From: Gemmatimonadota bacterium | GTDB taxonomy: Bacteria > Gemmatimonadota > Gemmatimonadetes > Longimicrobiales > Gaopeijiaceae | Length of the DNA stretch: 53,814 nt | NCBI GenBank assembly: GCA_022822425.1 | Contig: JAJEBS010000224.1 | Location: forward strand, 1 to 53,814 | Direction: 5' to 3' | Part shown: piece after piece, positions 17,025 through 25,969 of the stretch | How the letters are laid out: every line of letters begins with the position of its first letter | Numbering within the stretch: the first letter of the stretch is position 1 | Notes under the pieces: generated by a model | What the model saw: only the letters and a program-made list of their open reading frames with translations | What the model was told of the DNA's origin: nothing | Databases searched by the model: none | Position numbers and translations under genes: made by a program

Positions 17025-17497
17025 GCGAACCCTTCTACGTGTCCAGAGTGGAATTCGAGAAGGTGGCCGGTGCGCGCAGGCGCGGCCGGCTTCCCGCCGG
17101 AGCCACGGTCGAACTCGGCGTCCACGGGCCGGTCAAGAGCCACTACCGGCTCGATGCCGAACCGGATCAGCCCCTCGCCGTGGACTACGTCGTCGCCGCC
17201 GCGGGCGGGTGACTGCTCGGTACCCTCAACGGCGCACTGGAGGTGCGCGGGATCAGCCTCACCCCGGACCAGATCAGCGCCCGGGCGGAAGGAGTCAACG
17301 AGATGGCCGGCAGACTGCCGGTGCTCAGGCGCATTCACGTTCACTACCGGCTCTCGATCCCCGAGGGGTCGCGCGCGCCCACCGACCGGGCACTCGCCAG
17401 CCATGTCGACAAGTGCCCCACGGCCGCGAGCCTGCGTGACGCCATCGACATCACCTGGAGCGCGGACATCGTCGAGCACCCCACGGGTGACGCGTGA
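17021..17497 (+). CDS. OsmC-family peroxidase-like protein with in-frame TGA, candidate selenoprotein (Sec64)
   Basis: Read from ATG 17021, the frame gives 63 residues ending VVAAAGG, then TGA at 17210-17212, then LLGTLNGALEVRGI and 94 residues in all after the TGA up to a normal TGA stop at 17495. The total is 158 residues if the first TGA is decoded. The whole product fits the OsmC/Ohr fold: N-terminal beta strands, the central helix that carries the first redox Cys after AAAGG, and the second redox Cys in HVDKCPTAASL (Cys132). The TGA sits exactly at the first redox cysteine, so Sec64 would pair with Cys132. A SECIS-like hairpin lies just downstream. The family reduces organic hydroperoxides. 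Alternatives are a nonsense mutation of TGC/TGT or a sequencing error, but intact coding on both sides argues against decay. The ATG overlaps the preceding stop by 4 nt. Confidence 0.75.
17232..17248 (+). promoter_or_regulatory. Putative bacterial SECIS hairpin
   Basis: GCGCAC (17232-17237), loop TGGAG (17238-17242), GTGCGC (17243-17248): a perfect 6-bp stem with a five-base loop. The loop begins 25 nt after the TGA and has G as its second base. Published bacterial SECIS rules require a short apical loop with a G among its first two bases about 16-37 nt after UGA, and this hairpin satisfies them. In high-GC DNA such hairpins also arise by chance, so it supports the selenocysteine reading without proving it. 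Confidence 0.6.
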
Positions 17498-17521
17498 TCG
17501 AGCGCCTGGCTGAGCGATCCC

Positions 17522-19090
17522 GTGCCTGAGCTGCTGGCGCAGACGATCATCGGCCTCTCCCTGGCGGTGCTGGCCCTGCTGCTGCCGTTCGCCGCCCACC
17601 GGACCTATCTGCTGCTCCTCAGCCGCCGCCCGCCCCCGGAACTGCCGCGCAGATGGACCGGCCGGCTGCCGCGGGTCACCGTCCAGCTTCCCCTGTACAA
17701 CGAGGCTCCCGTCGCCCGCAGGGTGATCGACGCCGCGTGCTCGCTCGACTATCCGGCGCGCGCCCTGGAGATCCAGGTGCTGGACGATTCCACCGACGAG
17801 ACCGTGGACCTCGTCGCCCGGCGGGTGGCGTGGTGGCGGGCGCGGGGCGTGAACGTGTGCCACATCCGCCGCCGGGAACGCTCGGGCTTCAAGGCGGGCG
17901 CCCTGGCCGCGGGGGTGCGCCGTGCCCACGGCGAGTTCCTGCTCGTGCTGGACTCCGATTTCGTGCCCGAACCGGATCTCGTCAGGAAGCTGCTGCCGCC
18001 CTTCCGGCTGCCCGGGGTGGGGATGGTGCAGGCCCGCTGGGACCATCTCAACGAGGACGCCAACTGGCTCACCCGCGCCCAGAGCCTCCTTCTCGACGGG
18101 CACTTCTTCTTCGAGCACGGAGGACGCTACCGGGGAGGCCTCTTCTTCAACTTCAACGGCACCGCGGGCATGTGGCGCCGCAAATGCCTCGAGGACGCGG
18201 GAGGATGGCATGCGGACACCCTCACCGAGGACCTCGACATCAGCTACCGCGCGCAGATGCGGGGCTGGCGATTCGTCTTCGTCGAGGACATCGGGGTTCC
18301 CGCGGAGCTCCCGGACCAGACCGGCGCCTTCGAGATCCAGCAGCGGCGATGGTCCCAGGGGGGGATTCAGACGGCGCGCAAGCTTCTTCCGGAACTGCTG
18401 CGCGGGCCCTGGCGGCTCTCGGTGAAGAAAGAGGCGGTGATCCACCTGTGCGGGCACATCGCCTACCCGCTCACGCTGCTCCTCGGGCTCCTGATCTATC
18501 CCTCCGCCCTGGCCCGGCGCGCGCTCGGAGGGGAGGAGTTCCTCTTCATCGATCTGGTCGTGTTCTTCCTGGCCACCATTCCCTTCGTCATCTACTACGC
18601 GGCCGCGGGCCGAAAGCGGAACCGTCCCTGGGGCGACCTGCTGCCCGCGGTGGCCGTGACCCTGGCCACGGGCGTCGGATTGACGGCACCGGCGACGCGG
18701 GCGGTGCTGCGCGGCCTGGCCGGCCGCCGGGACAGCTTCGCGCGAACGCCCAAGAAGGGCAGCGGCGGGGTGCTTCGCGAGCGGCCGGGAAGCCAGACTC
18801 CGGACACCCTCTTCAAGCTGGCCATGGCGATGGTGATGAGCATCTTCGTGGGTGCCGCGGTGCAGGCCGAACTATATGCCTCGGTCCCGTTCCTGATGCT
18901 CTTCGCCCTCGGCTACTGGAGCCTGGGAGTCGGGGGCCTGAAGCGCTTCGGAACCAGGCCGCGCGTCCCAAAGCAGCAGCGCGTAGAAGGGCAGCCAGAG
19001 GAGGAGAACCGTCCAGAGGGGCCTCGGCCACTCGCCGGTCTCCAGGTACGGACCCAGACCCAGGTACGTGACGAATGCGAGGCCGCTTAG
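17522..19090 (+). CDS. Processive family 2 glycosyltransferase (cellulose-synthase-like membrane protein)
   Basis: 522 residues: an N-terminal membrane helix (~5-32), a cytoplasmic GT2 domain, and C-terminal helices (~305-375 and ~430-460). The catalytic set is complete: DDSTDET (Asp88/89), DSD (144-146), TEDLDIS (acceptor base) and QQRRWSQGG, the Q-x-x-R-W signature of processive beta-glycosyltransferases. It resembles CESA/ceramide-glucosyltransferase-like enzymes that extend polysaccharide or glycolipid at the inner membrane; the sugar and acceptor are unknown. Translation starts at GTG 17522, 24 bp after the OsmC-like gene, with no clear ribosome site. The last ~73 residues, after YWSLGVGGLKRF, are charged and lie opposite the next gene, so the functional protein probably ends near 18950. 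Confidence 0.88.
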   Translation: MPELLAQTIIGLSLAVLALLLPFAAHRTYLLLLSRRPPPELPRRWTGRLPRVTVQLPLYNEAPVARRVIDAACSLDYPARALEIQVLDDSTDETVDLVARRVAWWRARGVNVCHIRRRERSGFKAGALAAGVRRAHGEFLLVLDSDFVPEPDLVRKLLPPFRLPGVGMVQARWDHLNEDANWLTRAQSLLLDGHFFFEHGGRYRGGLFFNFNGTAGMWRRKCLEDAGGWHADTLTEDLDISYRAQMRGWRFVFVEDIGVPAELPDQTGAFEIQQRRWSQGGIQTARKLLPELLRGPWRLSVKKEAVIHLCGHIAYPLTLLLGLLIYPSALARRALGGEEFLFIDLVVFFLATIPFVIYYAAAGRKRNRPWGDLLPAVAVTLATGVGLTAPATRAVLRGLAGRRDSFARTPKKGSGGVLRERPGSQTPDTLFKLAMAMVMSIFVGAAVQAELYASVPFLMLFALGYWSLGVGGLKRFGTRPRVPKQQRVEGQPEEENRPEGPRPLAGLQVRTQTQVRDECEAA

Positions 19091-20266
19091 CAGGATCCAG
19101 GCGCGGTTCCGGCGCAGGGCCGCGAAGGGCAGAATCCAGAGCGCGTACCAGGGATGGAATGTCGGCGACAGCAGCAGCCCGGCGCCGAGGATCCAGAAGA
19201 GAGCCCGCTCCGCGTCGAGGTTCCTGAATGTCGCCCAGGCCACGACCGCGAGCACGAGCACCCCGGACAGGTAACGGGGCGCCCGCGCCCCCGGCAGAAC
19301 GGCTTCGATGACGGCGAAGGCTCCCTCGTAGGCGCGCCAATGTTCCGCGTAGGTGGCGAGACCGGCCCAGAGGGCGGATCCCGCTTCGGCATAGGGGAGA
19401 TGGAAGAAGACGAGGACCACCGCGCACGTGGCCGCCAGGCGCACCCCGTAACGGCGGGTGAGCGCGGGCAGCGCGACGATGGGCGCGAACTTGGTGAGGG
19501 TCGCGAGAGCCAGCACCGCACCCATCGCCCAGGGCGCCCGGTGCCTCGATTCGAAACCTGCGCTGGAGGAGCCGGCGCCGGCGGCGGACCCGGTCCCGCG
19601 CGCGGGCAGGGCGAGAAAGACCAGGACCACGAGCAGGAGGATGCCGAGGGACTCGAAGTGACCGCTCCAGGCCGTCTCGACCACCAGCAGCGGCGACCAC
19701 GCGAAGAGCACGAGGGTCCCGGGAACGGAGCGTCCGGTCCGGCGGGCGATCTTCGCGAGCAGCAGACAGGCGGCCAGGTCGGCGAGCGTCCACAATGCCT
19801 TGAGCGCGAGCAGCGACCCGCCGGCGAGCGCGCCCGCCGCGAACACCACCTGCGCGAAGGGTGGGTAGATGGTGGAGATGGACGGATTGTTGATGCGCGC
19901 GTGCCAGGCGGTGCGAATCGATTCGAGTTCCGGCGCATCCGGGGGGTACAGGTAGGGGTTGATGCCTGCCAGCTGCACGTGTCCGTCCCAGAGATAGCGA
20001 TAGATGTCGTCGGACAGAAACGGCACGCAGGGGAGTAGAACCACGCGGAAGAGGATGGCGAAGCCCCAGATGAGGCGGGTGCCGGCACCCTCGTCGAACG
20101 CGGTGTGCGCAGCCCGCCAGTAGACCGCGAACGCACCTGCAAGGAGCGCGAGGCGTGGAAACGGAATCCCGGCTTCGGGCCACCAGCCCAGAGCCGTCAG
20201 AAAAACAAGTTCCAGAACCCCCAGGACGATCAGCGTCCGCGCGCCCCGGCTCCCCAACCGACTCAC
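18872..20266 (-). CDS. Polytopic glycosyltransferase, GT87/DUF2029-like mannosyltransferase
   Basis: 464 residues with about ten hydrophobic helices. The polyprenyl-phosphate sugar transferase signature is seen as DDIYRYLWDGH at the first periplasmic loop, followed by INPYLYPPD and a later HPWY motif. GT87 and related GT-C enzymes use lipid-linked sugar donors and act on the outer face of the inner membrane. It starts at GTG 20266 with AGGAG ~10 nt upstream. It is head-to-head with the DPM1-like glycosyltransferase gene only 30 bp away, a natural supplier of dolichol/polyprenyl-phosphate-mannose, so these two and the GT2 gene probably build one glycolipid or glycan. The 3' end overlaps the convergent GT2 gene by 219 bp. 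Confidence 0.85.
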   Translation of the reverse strand: MSRLGSRGARTLIVLGVLELVFLTALGWWPEAGIPFPRLALLAGAFAVYWRAAHTAFDEGAGTRLIWGFAILFRVVLLPCVPFLSDDIYRYLWDGHVQLAGINPYLYPPDAPELESIRTAWHARINNPSISTIYPPFAQVVFAAGALAGGSLLALKALWTLADLAACLLLAKIARRTGRSVPGTLVLFAWSPLLVVETAWSGHFESLGILLLVVLVFLALPARGTGSAAGAGSSSAGFESRHRAPWAMGAVLALATLTKFAPIVALPALTRRYGVRLAATCAVVLVFFHLPYAEAGSALWAGLATYAEHWRAYEGAFAVIEAVLPGARAPRYLSGVLVLAVVAWATFRNLDAERALFWILGAGLLLSPTFHPWYALWILPFAALRRNRAWILLSGLAFVTYLGLGPYLETGEWPRPLWTVLLLWLPFYALLLWDARPGSEALQAPDSQAPVAEGEEHQERDRGI

Positions 20267-20296
20267 CGTTCGCGCGCTCCTGAGCCCAGGCCCGGC

Positions 20297-21031
20297 ATGT
20301 CTCCTTCCCCGCCACCCCAGCCACCCCCCGCCGCCGGCCGCGTCGCGGTGCTCATCCCCGCGCTCGACGAAGAGCCGACCATCGCGTCGGTGATGCGCGC
20401 GCTGCCGGCCGGGCTGGTCGACGAAATCGTGGTCGCGGACAACGGCTCACGGGACGCCACCCCCCGGATCGCGCGCGAACTGGGGGCCGTGGTGGTGGCC
20501 GAGCCGCGCCTGGGATACGGCTCCGCCTGCCTGGCCGGCATGCGGCACCTGGCCCGGCGCCCTCCGGAGATCGTGGTCTTCCTGGACGCGGACGGGAGCG
20601 ACGATCCCTCCGGGCTGGGCCGGCTGATCGAGCCCATCCGCTCGGGCGCGGCGGACATGGTGCTGGGGGTGCGCACCGGCGACCCGCCCGGAGTGCCGCT
20701 GCACGCGCGCATGGGCAACCGGGTCGTGCTCATGTGCGCGCGCCTCCTCTTCGGCCTTCGCTTCCGCGACATGCCTCCCTTCCGCGCCATTCGCTACGAT
20801 CGCCTGTGCGAGCTGCACATGGATGACCGCGACTGGGGCTGGACCCTGCAGATGCAGATCCGTGCCGGCCGACTCCGCCAGCGCATCGTCGAGATCGACG
20901 TCCCGTACACTCGCCGGGCAGGAGGTGTTTCCAAGATCAGCGGCACGCTGAGCGGTTCGCTCAAGGCCGGCGCCAAGATGTTCTATACTCTCGCCCGCGA
21001 GAGATCGATGTCCGTGAGACAATACAGATGA
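20297..21031 (+). CDS. DPM1-like family 2 glycosyltransferase (polyprenyl-phosphate sugar synthase type)
   Basis: 244 residues, soluble GT2. After a Pro-rich N-terminus, AVLIPALDEEPTI begins the nucleotide-sugar-binding fold. VVADNGSRDATP and FLDADGSDDP supply the acidic and D-x-D metal-binding positions, and RMGNRVVLMCARLLFG is typical of the dolichol-phosphate mannosyltransferase group. No C-terminal membrane domain is present. It probably transfers a hexose from a nucleotide sugar to a polyprenyl phosphate, feeding the divergent GT87-like enzyme. It ends in ATGA overlapping the start of the glutamate dehydrogenase gene, so the two are translationally coupled despite unrelated roles. Confidence 0.85.
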   Translation: MSPSPPPQPPPAAGRVAVLIPALDEEPTIASVMRALPAGLVDEIVVADNGSRDATPRIARELGAVVVAEPRLGYGSACLAGMRHLARRPPEIVVFLDADGSDDPSGLGRLIEPIRSGAADMVLGVRTGDPPGVPLHARMGNRVVLMCARLLFGLRFRDMPPFRAIRYDRLCELHMDDRDWGWTLQMQIRAGRLRQRIVEIDVPYTRRAGGVSKISGTLSGSLKAGAKMFYTLARERSMSVRQYR

Positions 21032-24000
21032 GAGACACAGATACCGAAGTCATGTCCCGCGCGCGGAACGCATCGTCCGTCATCGACGACGTGCGCAGCC
21101 GCCTCAGGCGTGTTCTCCCCTACGGGGAAGCCGAGCTCGCCGCGGACTTCGCGGGGCTCTTCCTCGCCAGGGCGCCGGCCCTCTATCTCCGCGAGCGGAG
21201 CCCGGTGGAGCTCGCGCGGGTGACCGCGGACGCCTTCGGGTTCCTGCAGGCGAGCCGCCCGGACCGGGTGGACGTGCGCGTCTTCAACCCCGCCGCCGAG
21301 CCGGGAGGGCGGCGGGCTCCCGTGACCGTGATCCGCACCAACGTGGGCGAGCGCCCCTTCATCGTGGACTCGATCCGCGAGCACCTGCACTCGCGGGATC
21401 TCACCATCGAGCACTTCATCTACCCGCTCCTGGGGATCGTGCGTCGCGAGGGCCGCATCCTGCGCATCGTGCCGCCCGCCGACGCGGAGGAGCGGGAATC
21501 GCTCATCCACTGCGAGATCTCGCGCGTGACCGATCCCGCCGTCCTGGAATCGCTTCAGGAGGAACTCGAGCAGCGTCTCGAGGACGTGGTGCGCGCCACC
21601 GACGACTTCCGGCCCATGCTGGCTGCGCTGGACCGGTCCATGCGGACGCTGGAGGCCCGGGCCCGCCAGCTGCCCCACCTCGCCGGCGAACTCGACGAGA
21701 TCCGGGCCTTCCTCGCCTGGCTTCGCGACGACGGCTTCGTCTTCCTCGGCCACCGGCGCTACGACGTCGCCGACGACCCGGACACCGGCGAGCCCCATGT
21801 GATGGTGGAGCGCGGTTCCGGCCTCGGCATCCTGCGTGACGAAGAGCGTTCGGGCTACGTGAACCCGGTTCCGCTGGCATCCATGCCCGGCACCCTGCGG
21901 CAGCTCCTCGCCGACGGCCCCCTGCTGCTCATCGGCAAGACCAACGCCCGTGCCACCGTGCACCGGCTGGCGCACATGGACTACATCGGCGTCAAGAAGC
22001 TGGATGCCGAGGGGCGGCAGGTGGGAGAGGAACGCTTTCTCGGGCTCTTCACCTCGAAGGCGTACGGCGACCATGCGGACCGAATTCCCATCCTGCGCCA
22101 GAAACTGCGCTGGATCCTGGCGGATGCCGGGGCTCAGAAGGGGGCCCACGACTACAAGGAGATCAACACGATCTTCAACTCGATGCCGAAGGAGGAGCTC
22201 TTCCTCAGCTCGGCGCGGGAGATCGCCAAGGACGTCAGAACGGCACTGACCTCGTACCACACCACGGGGGTGCAGGTGACCCGCCGCGAGGACCCGGTCC
22301 GCCGGGGGGCCTCGTTCATGGTCATCATCCCGCGCGAGAAGTTCTCCGCCAAGGCGCGCAAGGCGATCGAGGCCGCGTTCGTCAACGCCCTCGACGGCGA
22401 AGTCCTGAACTATCACCTGGCGATGGGCGGCGGAGAGCAGGCCCGGCTCCACTTCTACCTGAGGGTGCGCCCCGAGCTGCTGGACGTGGTCACCGACGTC
22501 GAGCTCAAGCGGCTCGTGCAGCAGCTCACCCGCGACTGGACCGACCGGGTGGACGACGAGCTGGGACAGGTCAGGCCGCGGGACGAGGCGCGACGGCTCG
22601 CCCACCGCTACGCCACCGGCTTCGGCGCGGACTACCGGGCCGTCGCCGACCCCGAGGTGGCCGCCCGGGACATCCTGCAGCTCGAGGCGATGGTGGCCGA
22701 CGGGCGCAACCTGTCCATCGCGCTCTCGAACCCGGAGGACAGCGCCGTGGCGCCGGGCGACCGGGTGACCGAGCTTCGCCTCTACCGGCTCGGGCCCCGC
22801 CTGGTTCTGTCGCACTTCATGCCCATCCTCGAAAACGCGGGGCTGCGGGTGATCGCGGAAAAGCCGGCCCAGCTCCGGGGATCCGGAGTGCCCGAAGGCG
22901 CCGTCCACACCTTCGCCGTCCAGACCTCCGGCAAGTCTCCGCTCGATCTCCGCGAGGCCGGCCCTCCCCTGGTGGACGCCATCCTGGCGGTGAGCGCGGG
23001 CGACGCCACCAACGACCGGCTCAACGCGCTGGTTCCGGCCGCGGGACTGGCCTGGCGGGAAGTGGAGGTGCTGCGGGCCTACTCGAGCTACGGCTTCCAG
23101 CTCGGCGCCGTGCCCAGCCGGGACTCCATCGTCGATGCACTCCTCAACTATCCCCGCATCGCGCGGCTGCTCTTCGGCTTCTTCGAGGCCCGCTTCCGGC
23201 CCGGGGAACGGGCGCGCGGGCGCCGGAAGGCCGACATGGGAGCAATGCGCGCCAAGCTGCTCGCCGCCCTGGACGACGTCTACCTGCTGAGCGACGACCG
23301 CGCCCTGCGCCATCTGCTGACGCTGATCGGCGCCACGGTGCGCACGAACTACTACGCCACCGGAGGCAGCACGCCGGCGCGGCGCTCGGGCGGGGTCCCG
23401 TACATGTCGTTCAAGGTGATGGCGCGCGCGCTGACCTCGCTGACCCGGACCCCGCTGCTCTGCGAGGCGTGGGTGCGTTCGGCCCGGATGGAGGGGGTGC
23501 ACCTGCGGGGCGCGCGTGTCGCCCGGGGCGGCATCCGCTACAGCGACCGCCCGGACGACTTTCGCACCGAGGTGCTGGGGCTCGCGGAAACCCAGATCGT
23601 CAAGAACTCGGTGATCGTCCCGGCCGGCTCCAAGGGCGGCTTCGTCATTCTCGACCAGCCGTCCCTCTCGGTTGCGACCCGGAGCGAGGTGGAACGGCAG
23701 TACCGGACCCTCATGCGGGGGCTCCTCGACCTGACCGACAACCTGCGCACGGGCACGCCGGTCCCTCCCGACGACGTGGTCTGCCACGACGACCCCGATC
23801 CCTACCTGGTGGTGGCCGCGGACAAGGGCACGGCCGGTTTCTCCGACATCGCGAACGCGGTCGCGGACAACTACGGCTTCTGGCTGGGCGACGCCTTCGC
23901 CTCCGGAGGCTCGAACGGATACGACCACAAGGAGCTGTCGATTACGGCACGCGGCGCGTGGGAGTGCGTGAAGCGCCACTTCCGGGAGATGGGCAAGGAC

Positions 24001-25959
24001 ATTCAGTCGGAGCCCTTCACCGTGGTGGGCATCGGGGACATGAGCGGCGACGTGTTCGGCAACGGCATGCTGCTCTCGCCGCACATCCGGCTGATCGCGG
24101 CCTTCGACCACCGGCACATCTTCATCGATCCCGACCCCGACCCGCGCGCCTCCTTCGAGGAGAGGGAGAGGCTCTTCCACAAGCCCGGTTCCTCGTGGGC
24201 GGACTACGACGCGAGCGTGATGAGCCCCGGCGGGATCATCGTGCGGCGCGGCTCGAAGGAGGTCGAACTCTCTCCGGAGGCGCGCGCGGCCCTGGGCATT
24301 GCGGGGGATCCCGGCAAGGTGAGCGGCGAGGAGCTGGTCCGCCTCGTGCTCCGGGCCGAGGCCGAGCTGTTCTGGAACGGGGGAATCGGCACCTACGTGA
24401 AGGCCTCGGACGAGACCCACGCGGACGTCGCCGATCCCTCCAACATCCCGGTGCGGGTGGACGCGAGCGAGTTTCGCGTCAAGGTCGTGGGCGAGGGCGG
24501 CAACCTCGGGCTCACCCAGAGGGCGCGCATCGAGTTCGCGCTGGCCGGAGGGCGCCTGAACGTGGACGCGCTCGACAATTCAGGCGGCGTTTCCCTGTCG
24601 GACCGCGAGGTCAATCTCAAGATCCTGCTCAACGCGGTAGTCGAGGAAGGGCGCATGACGGGAGCGGAGCGCAACCGCATGCTGCGCGAGCTGGCGGAAT
24701 CCGTTTGCGACCAGGTGCTGCTCGACAACGCCTCGCAGAGCCTGGCGGTGTCGCTCGACCTGGAGCGCGCCCGCGAGGGAGTCGACGACTTTCGCCAGCT
24801 CATCTCGGAGCTGGAAAGGGAAGGCTCTTTCGACCGCTCCCGCGAGCATCTGCCCACCTGGGAGCAGCTGCTCGAGCGGGACGAGACGGGTTCGCGCCTG
24901 ACCCGGCCGGAACTGTGCGTGCTGCTCGCGCACGCCAAGCTCCACCTGATGCGCCGCCTGCTGAAGGGGACGCTCATCGACGACCCGGCGGCGAGCGGCT
25001 ACCTGGCGCGCTACTTCCCGCCGGCCGCCGTCGACGCCGCGGGTGAATCCGGGTTGGCCGCCCACCGCCTGGGGCGCGAAATCGTGGCCAGCCAGCTCAC
25101 CAACGACCTCGTGGACCTGATGGGCGCCGGATTCGTGCATCGCATGATGCGCGACTCCGGGGCTTCGGCGGACGAGGTGGCGCGGGCCTGGCTGGTCGCC
25201 TCCCGGCTCTCGGGACACCGGCAGCTCATCGCCGATCTGCGGGAGCGCGAGCGCGAGACGGGGACGGGGGTCGCGTACCGGTGGTACATGGGGCTCAGCG
25301 GGGTGCTGGACCGCACGACCCGCTGGGTGCTCGGGAACGCCGAGCGCGAGGAGATCGACAGCCTGGTGGGCAGCAACTTCACTACCCTGCGCGAGCTGCA
25401 GCTCATCTTCCCCGACGTGGTGAGCGGGGAGGACCGGCTGACCTTCGAGCGCCTGGTGTCGGCGATTCAGGAGGTCGGGCCGGCAGCGGACATCGCGCCC
25501 GCGCTGGCCACCCTGCGCTTCCTGGACCAGTTGATGGACATTCTGCGGGTGGCGCGGGACACGCGGACGGCGCCGGTGTACGCGGCGCGGGCCTACTACG
25601 CGGTTTCGGAGCTGCTGGAGATTCCCTGGCTCCGCCATGCGATCGACGAGTGCGCGCGGGACGAGCGCTGGGAGCAGCGCGCCGCGCGGGCGCTGAACGA
25701 CGACCTGACCCGCGCGCACCACCGCATCGCCAACTTCTCGGCGGCCGCGGCGGCGGAGCGGGACGCGCAGGCCGGCGGCGTGGCGCACGTACTGACCGCG
25801 CTGCGCAGCCGGGAGGTGGCCTACTTCGGCGAGCTGCTCACGGAGCTGCGCGCCGAGAGCACCCTCACGCTGTCGGGGCTGGCGGTGGCGGTGCGCGCCA
25901 TCATGGTGCTCTCCGAGCGGACCGGGAAGGGCGCGGGCGCGGGCGCGGACGAACGGTAG
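21028..25959 (+). CDS. NAD-specific glutamate dehydrogenase, large (180-kDa class)
   Basis: 1643 residues, matching the L-GDH180 class. The long N-terminal region carries ACT-like regulatory segments (~30-700). The catalytic GDH domain (~720-1250) follows with RGGIRYSDRPDDFRTEVLGL, KGGF with the catalytic lysine, and the NAD region GDMSGDVFGNGML followed by FIDPDPDP. A helical C-terminal domain completes it. It deaminates glutamate to 2-oxoglutarate and ammonia with NAD+, usually for amino acid catabolism, and these enzymes are allosterically controlled. The start codon overlaps the preceding stop (ATGA); a second ATG at 21052 is possible. The product, 2-oxoglutarate, would enter the TCA cycle at the SucA step encoded 5 kb away. 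Confidence 0.95.
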   Translation: MRDTDTEVMSRARNASSVIDDVRSRLRRVLPYGEAELAADFAGLFLARAPALYLRERSPVELARVTADAFGFLQASRPDRVDVRVFNPAAEPGGRRAPVTVIRTNVGERPFIVDSIREHLHSRDLTIEHFIYPLLGIVRREGRILRIVPPADAEERESLIHCEISRVTDPAVLESLQEELEQRLEDVVRATDDFRPMLAALDRSMRTLEARARQLPHLAGELDEIRAFLAWLRDDGFVFLGHRRYDVADDPDTGEPHVMVERGSGLGILRDEERSGYVNPVPLASMPGTLRQLLADGPLLLIGKTNARATVHRLAHMDYIGVKKLDAEGRQVGEERFLGLFTSKAYGDHADRIPILRQKLRWILADAGAQKGAHDYKEINTIFNSMPKEELFLSSAREIAKDVRTALTSYHTTGVQVTRREDPVRRGASFMVIIPREKFSAKARKAIEAAFVNALDGEVLNYHLAMGGGEQARLHFYLRVRPELLDVVTDVELKRLVQQLTRDWTDRVDDELGQVRPRDEARRLAHRYATGFGADYRAVADPEVAARDILQLEAMVADGRNLSIALSNPEDSAVAPGDRVTELRLYRLGPRLVLSHFMPILENAGLRVIAEKPAQLRGSGVPEGAVHTFAVQTSGKSPLDLREAGPPLVDAILAVSAGDATNDRLNALVPAAGLAWREVEVLRAYSSYGFQLGAVPSRDSIVDALLNYPRIARLLFGFFEARFRPGERARGRRKADMGAMRAKLLAALDDVYLLSDDRALRHLLTLIGATVRTNYYATGGSTPARRSGGVPYMSFKVMARALTSLTRTPLLCEAWVRSARMEGVHLRGARVARGGIRYSDRPDDFRTEVLGLAETQIVKNSVIVPAGSKGGFVILDQPSLSVATRSEVERQYRTLMRGLLDLTDNLRTGTPVPPDDVVCHDDPDPYLVVAADKGTAGFSDIANAVADNYGFWLGDAFASGGSNGYDHKELSITARGAWECVKRHFREMGKDIQSEPFTVVGIGDMSGDVFGNGMLLSPHIRLIAAFDHRHIFIDPDPDPRASFEERERLFHKPGSSWADYDASVMSPGGIIVRRGSKEVELSPEARAALGIAGDPGKVSGEELVRLVLRAEAELFWNGGIGTYVKASDETHADVADPSNIPVRVDASEFRVKVVGEGGNLGLTQRARIEFALAGGRLNVDALDNSGGVSLSDREVNLKILLNAVVEEGRMTGAERNRMLRELAESVCDQVLLDNASQSLAVSLDLERAREGVDDFRQLISELEREGSFDRSREHLPTWEQLLERDETGSRLTRPELCVLLAHAKLHLMRRLLKGTLIDDPAASGYLARYFPPAAVDAAGESGLAAHRLGREIVASQLTNDLVDLMGAGFVHRMMRDSGASADEVARAWLVASRLSGHRQLIADLRERERETGTGVAYRWYMGLSGVLDRTTRWVLGNAEREEIDSLVGSNFTTLRELQLIFPDVVSGEDRLTFERLVSAIQEVGPAADIAPALATLRFLDQLMDILRVARDTRTAPVYAARAYYAVSELLEIPWLRHAIDECARDERWEQRAARALNDDLTRAHHRIANFSAAAAAERDAQAGGVAHVLTALRSREVAYFGELLTELRAESTLTLSGLAVAVRAIMVLSERTGKGAGAGADER

Positions 25960-25969
25960 CCGCGACCCG

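Noticed and set aside
17021..17212. A 63-residue stand-alone protein ending at the TGA
   Set aside because: The downstream part is the second half of the same OsmC fold, in frame, with the second redox Cys, so a truncated half-protein is less likely than Sec decoding.
17243..17497. An independent ORF starting at GTG 17243
   Set aside because: It has no ribosome site, and its start lies inside the hairpin and mid-helix of the OsmC fold.
20983..24420. 1145-codon minus-strand frame opposite glutamate dehydrogenase
   Set aside because: The plus strand has full family motifs; the minus reading is low-complexity.
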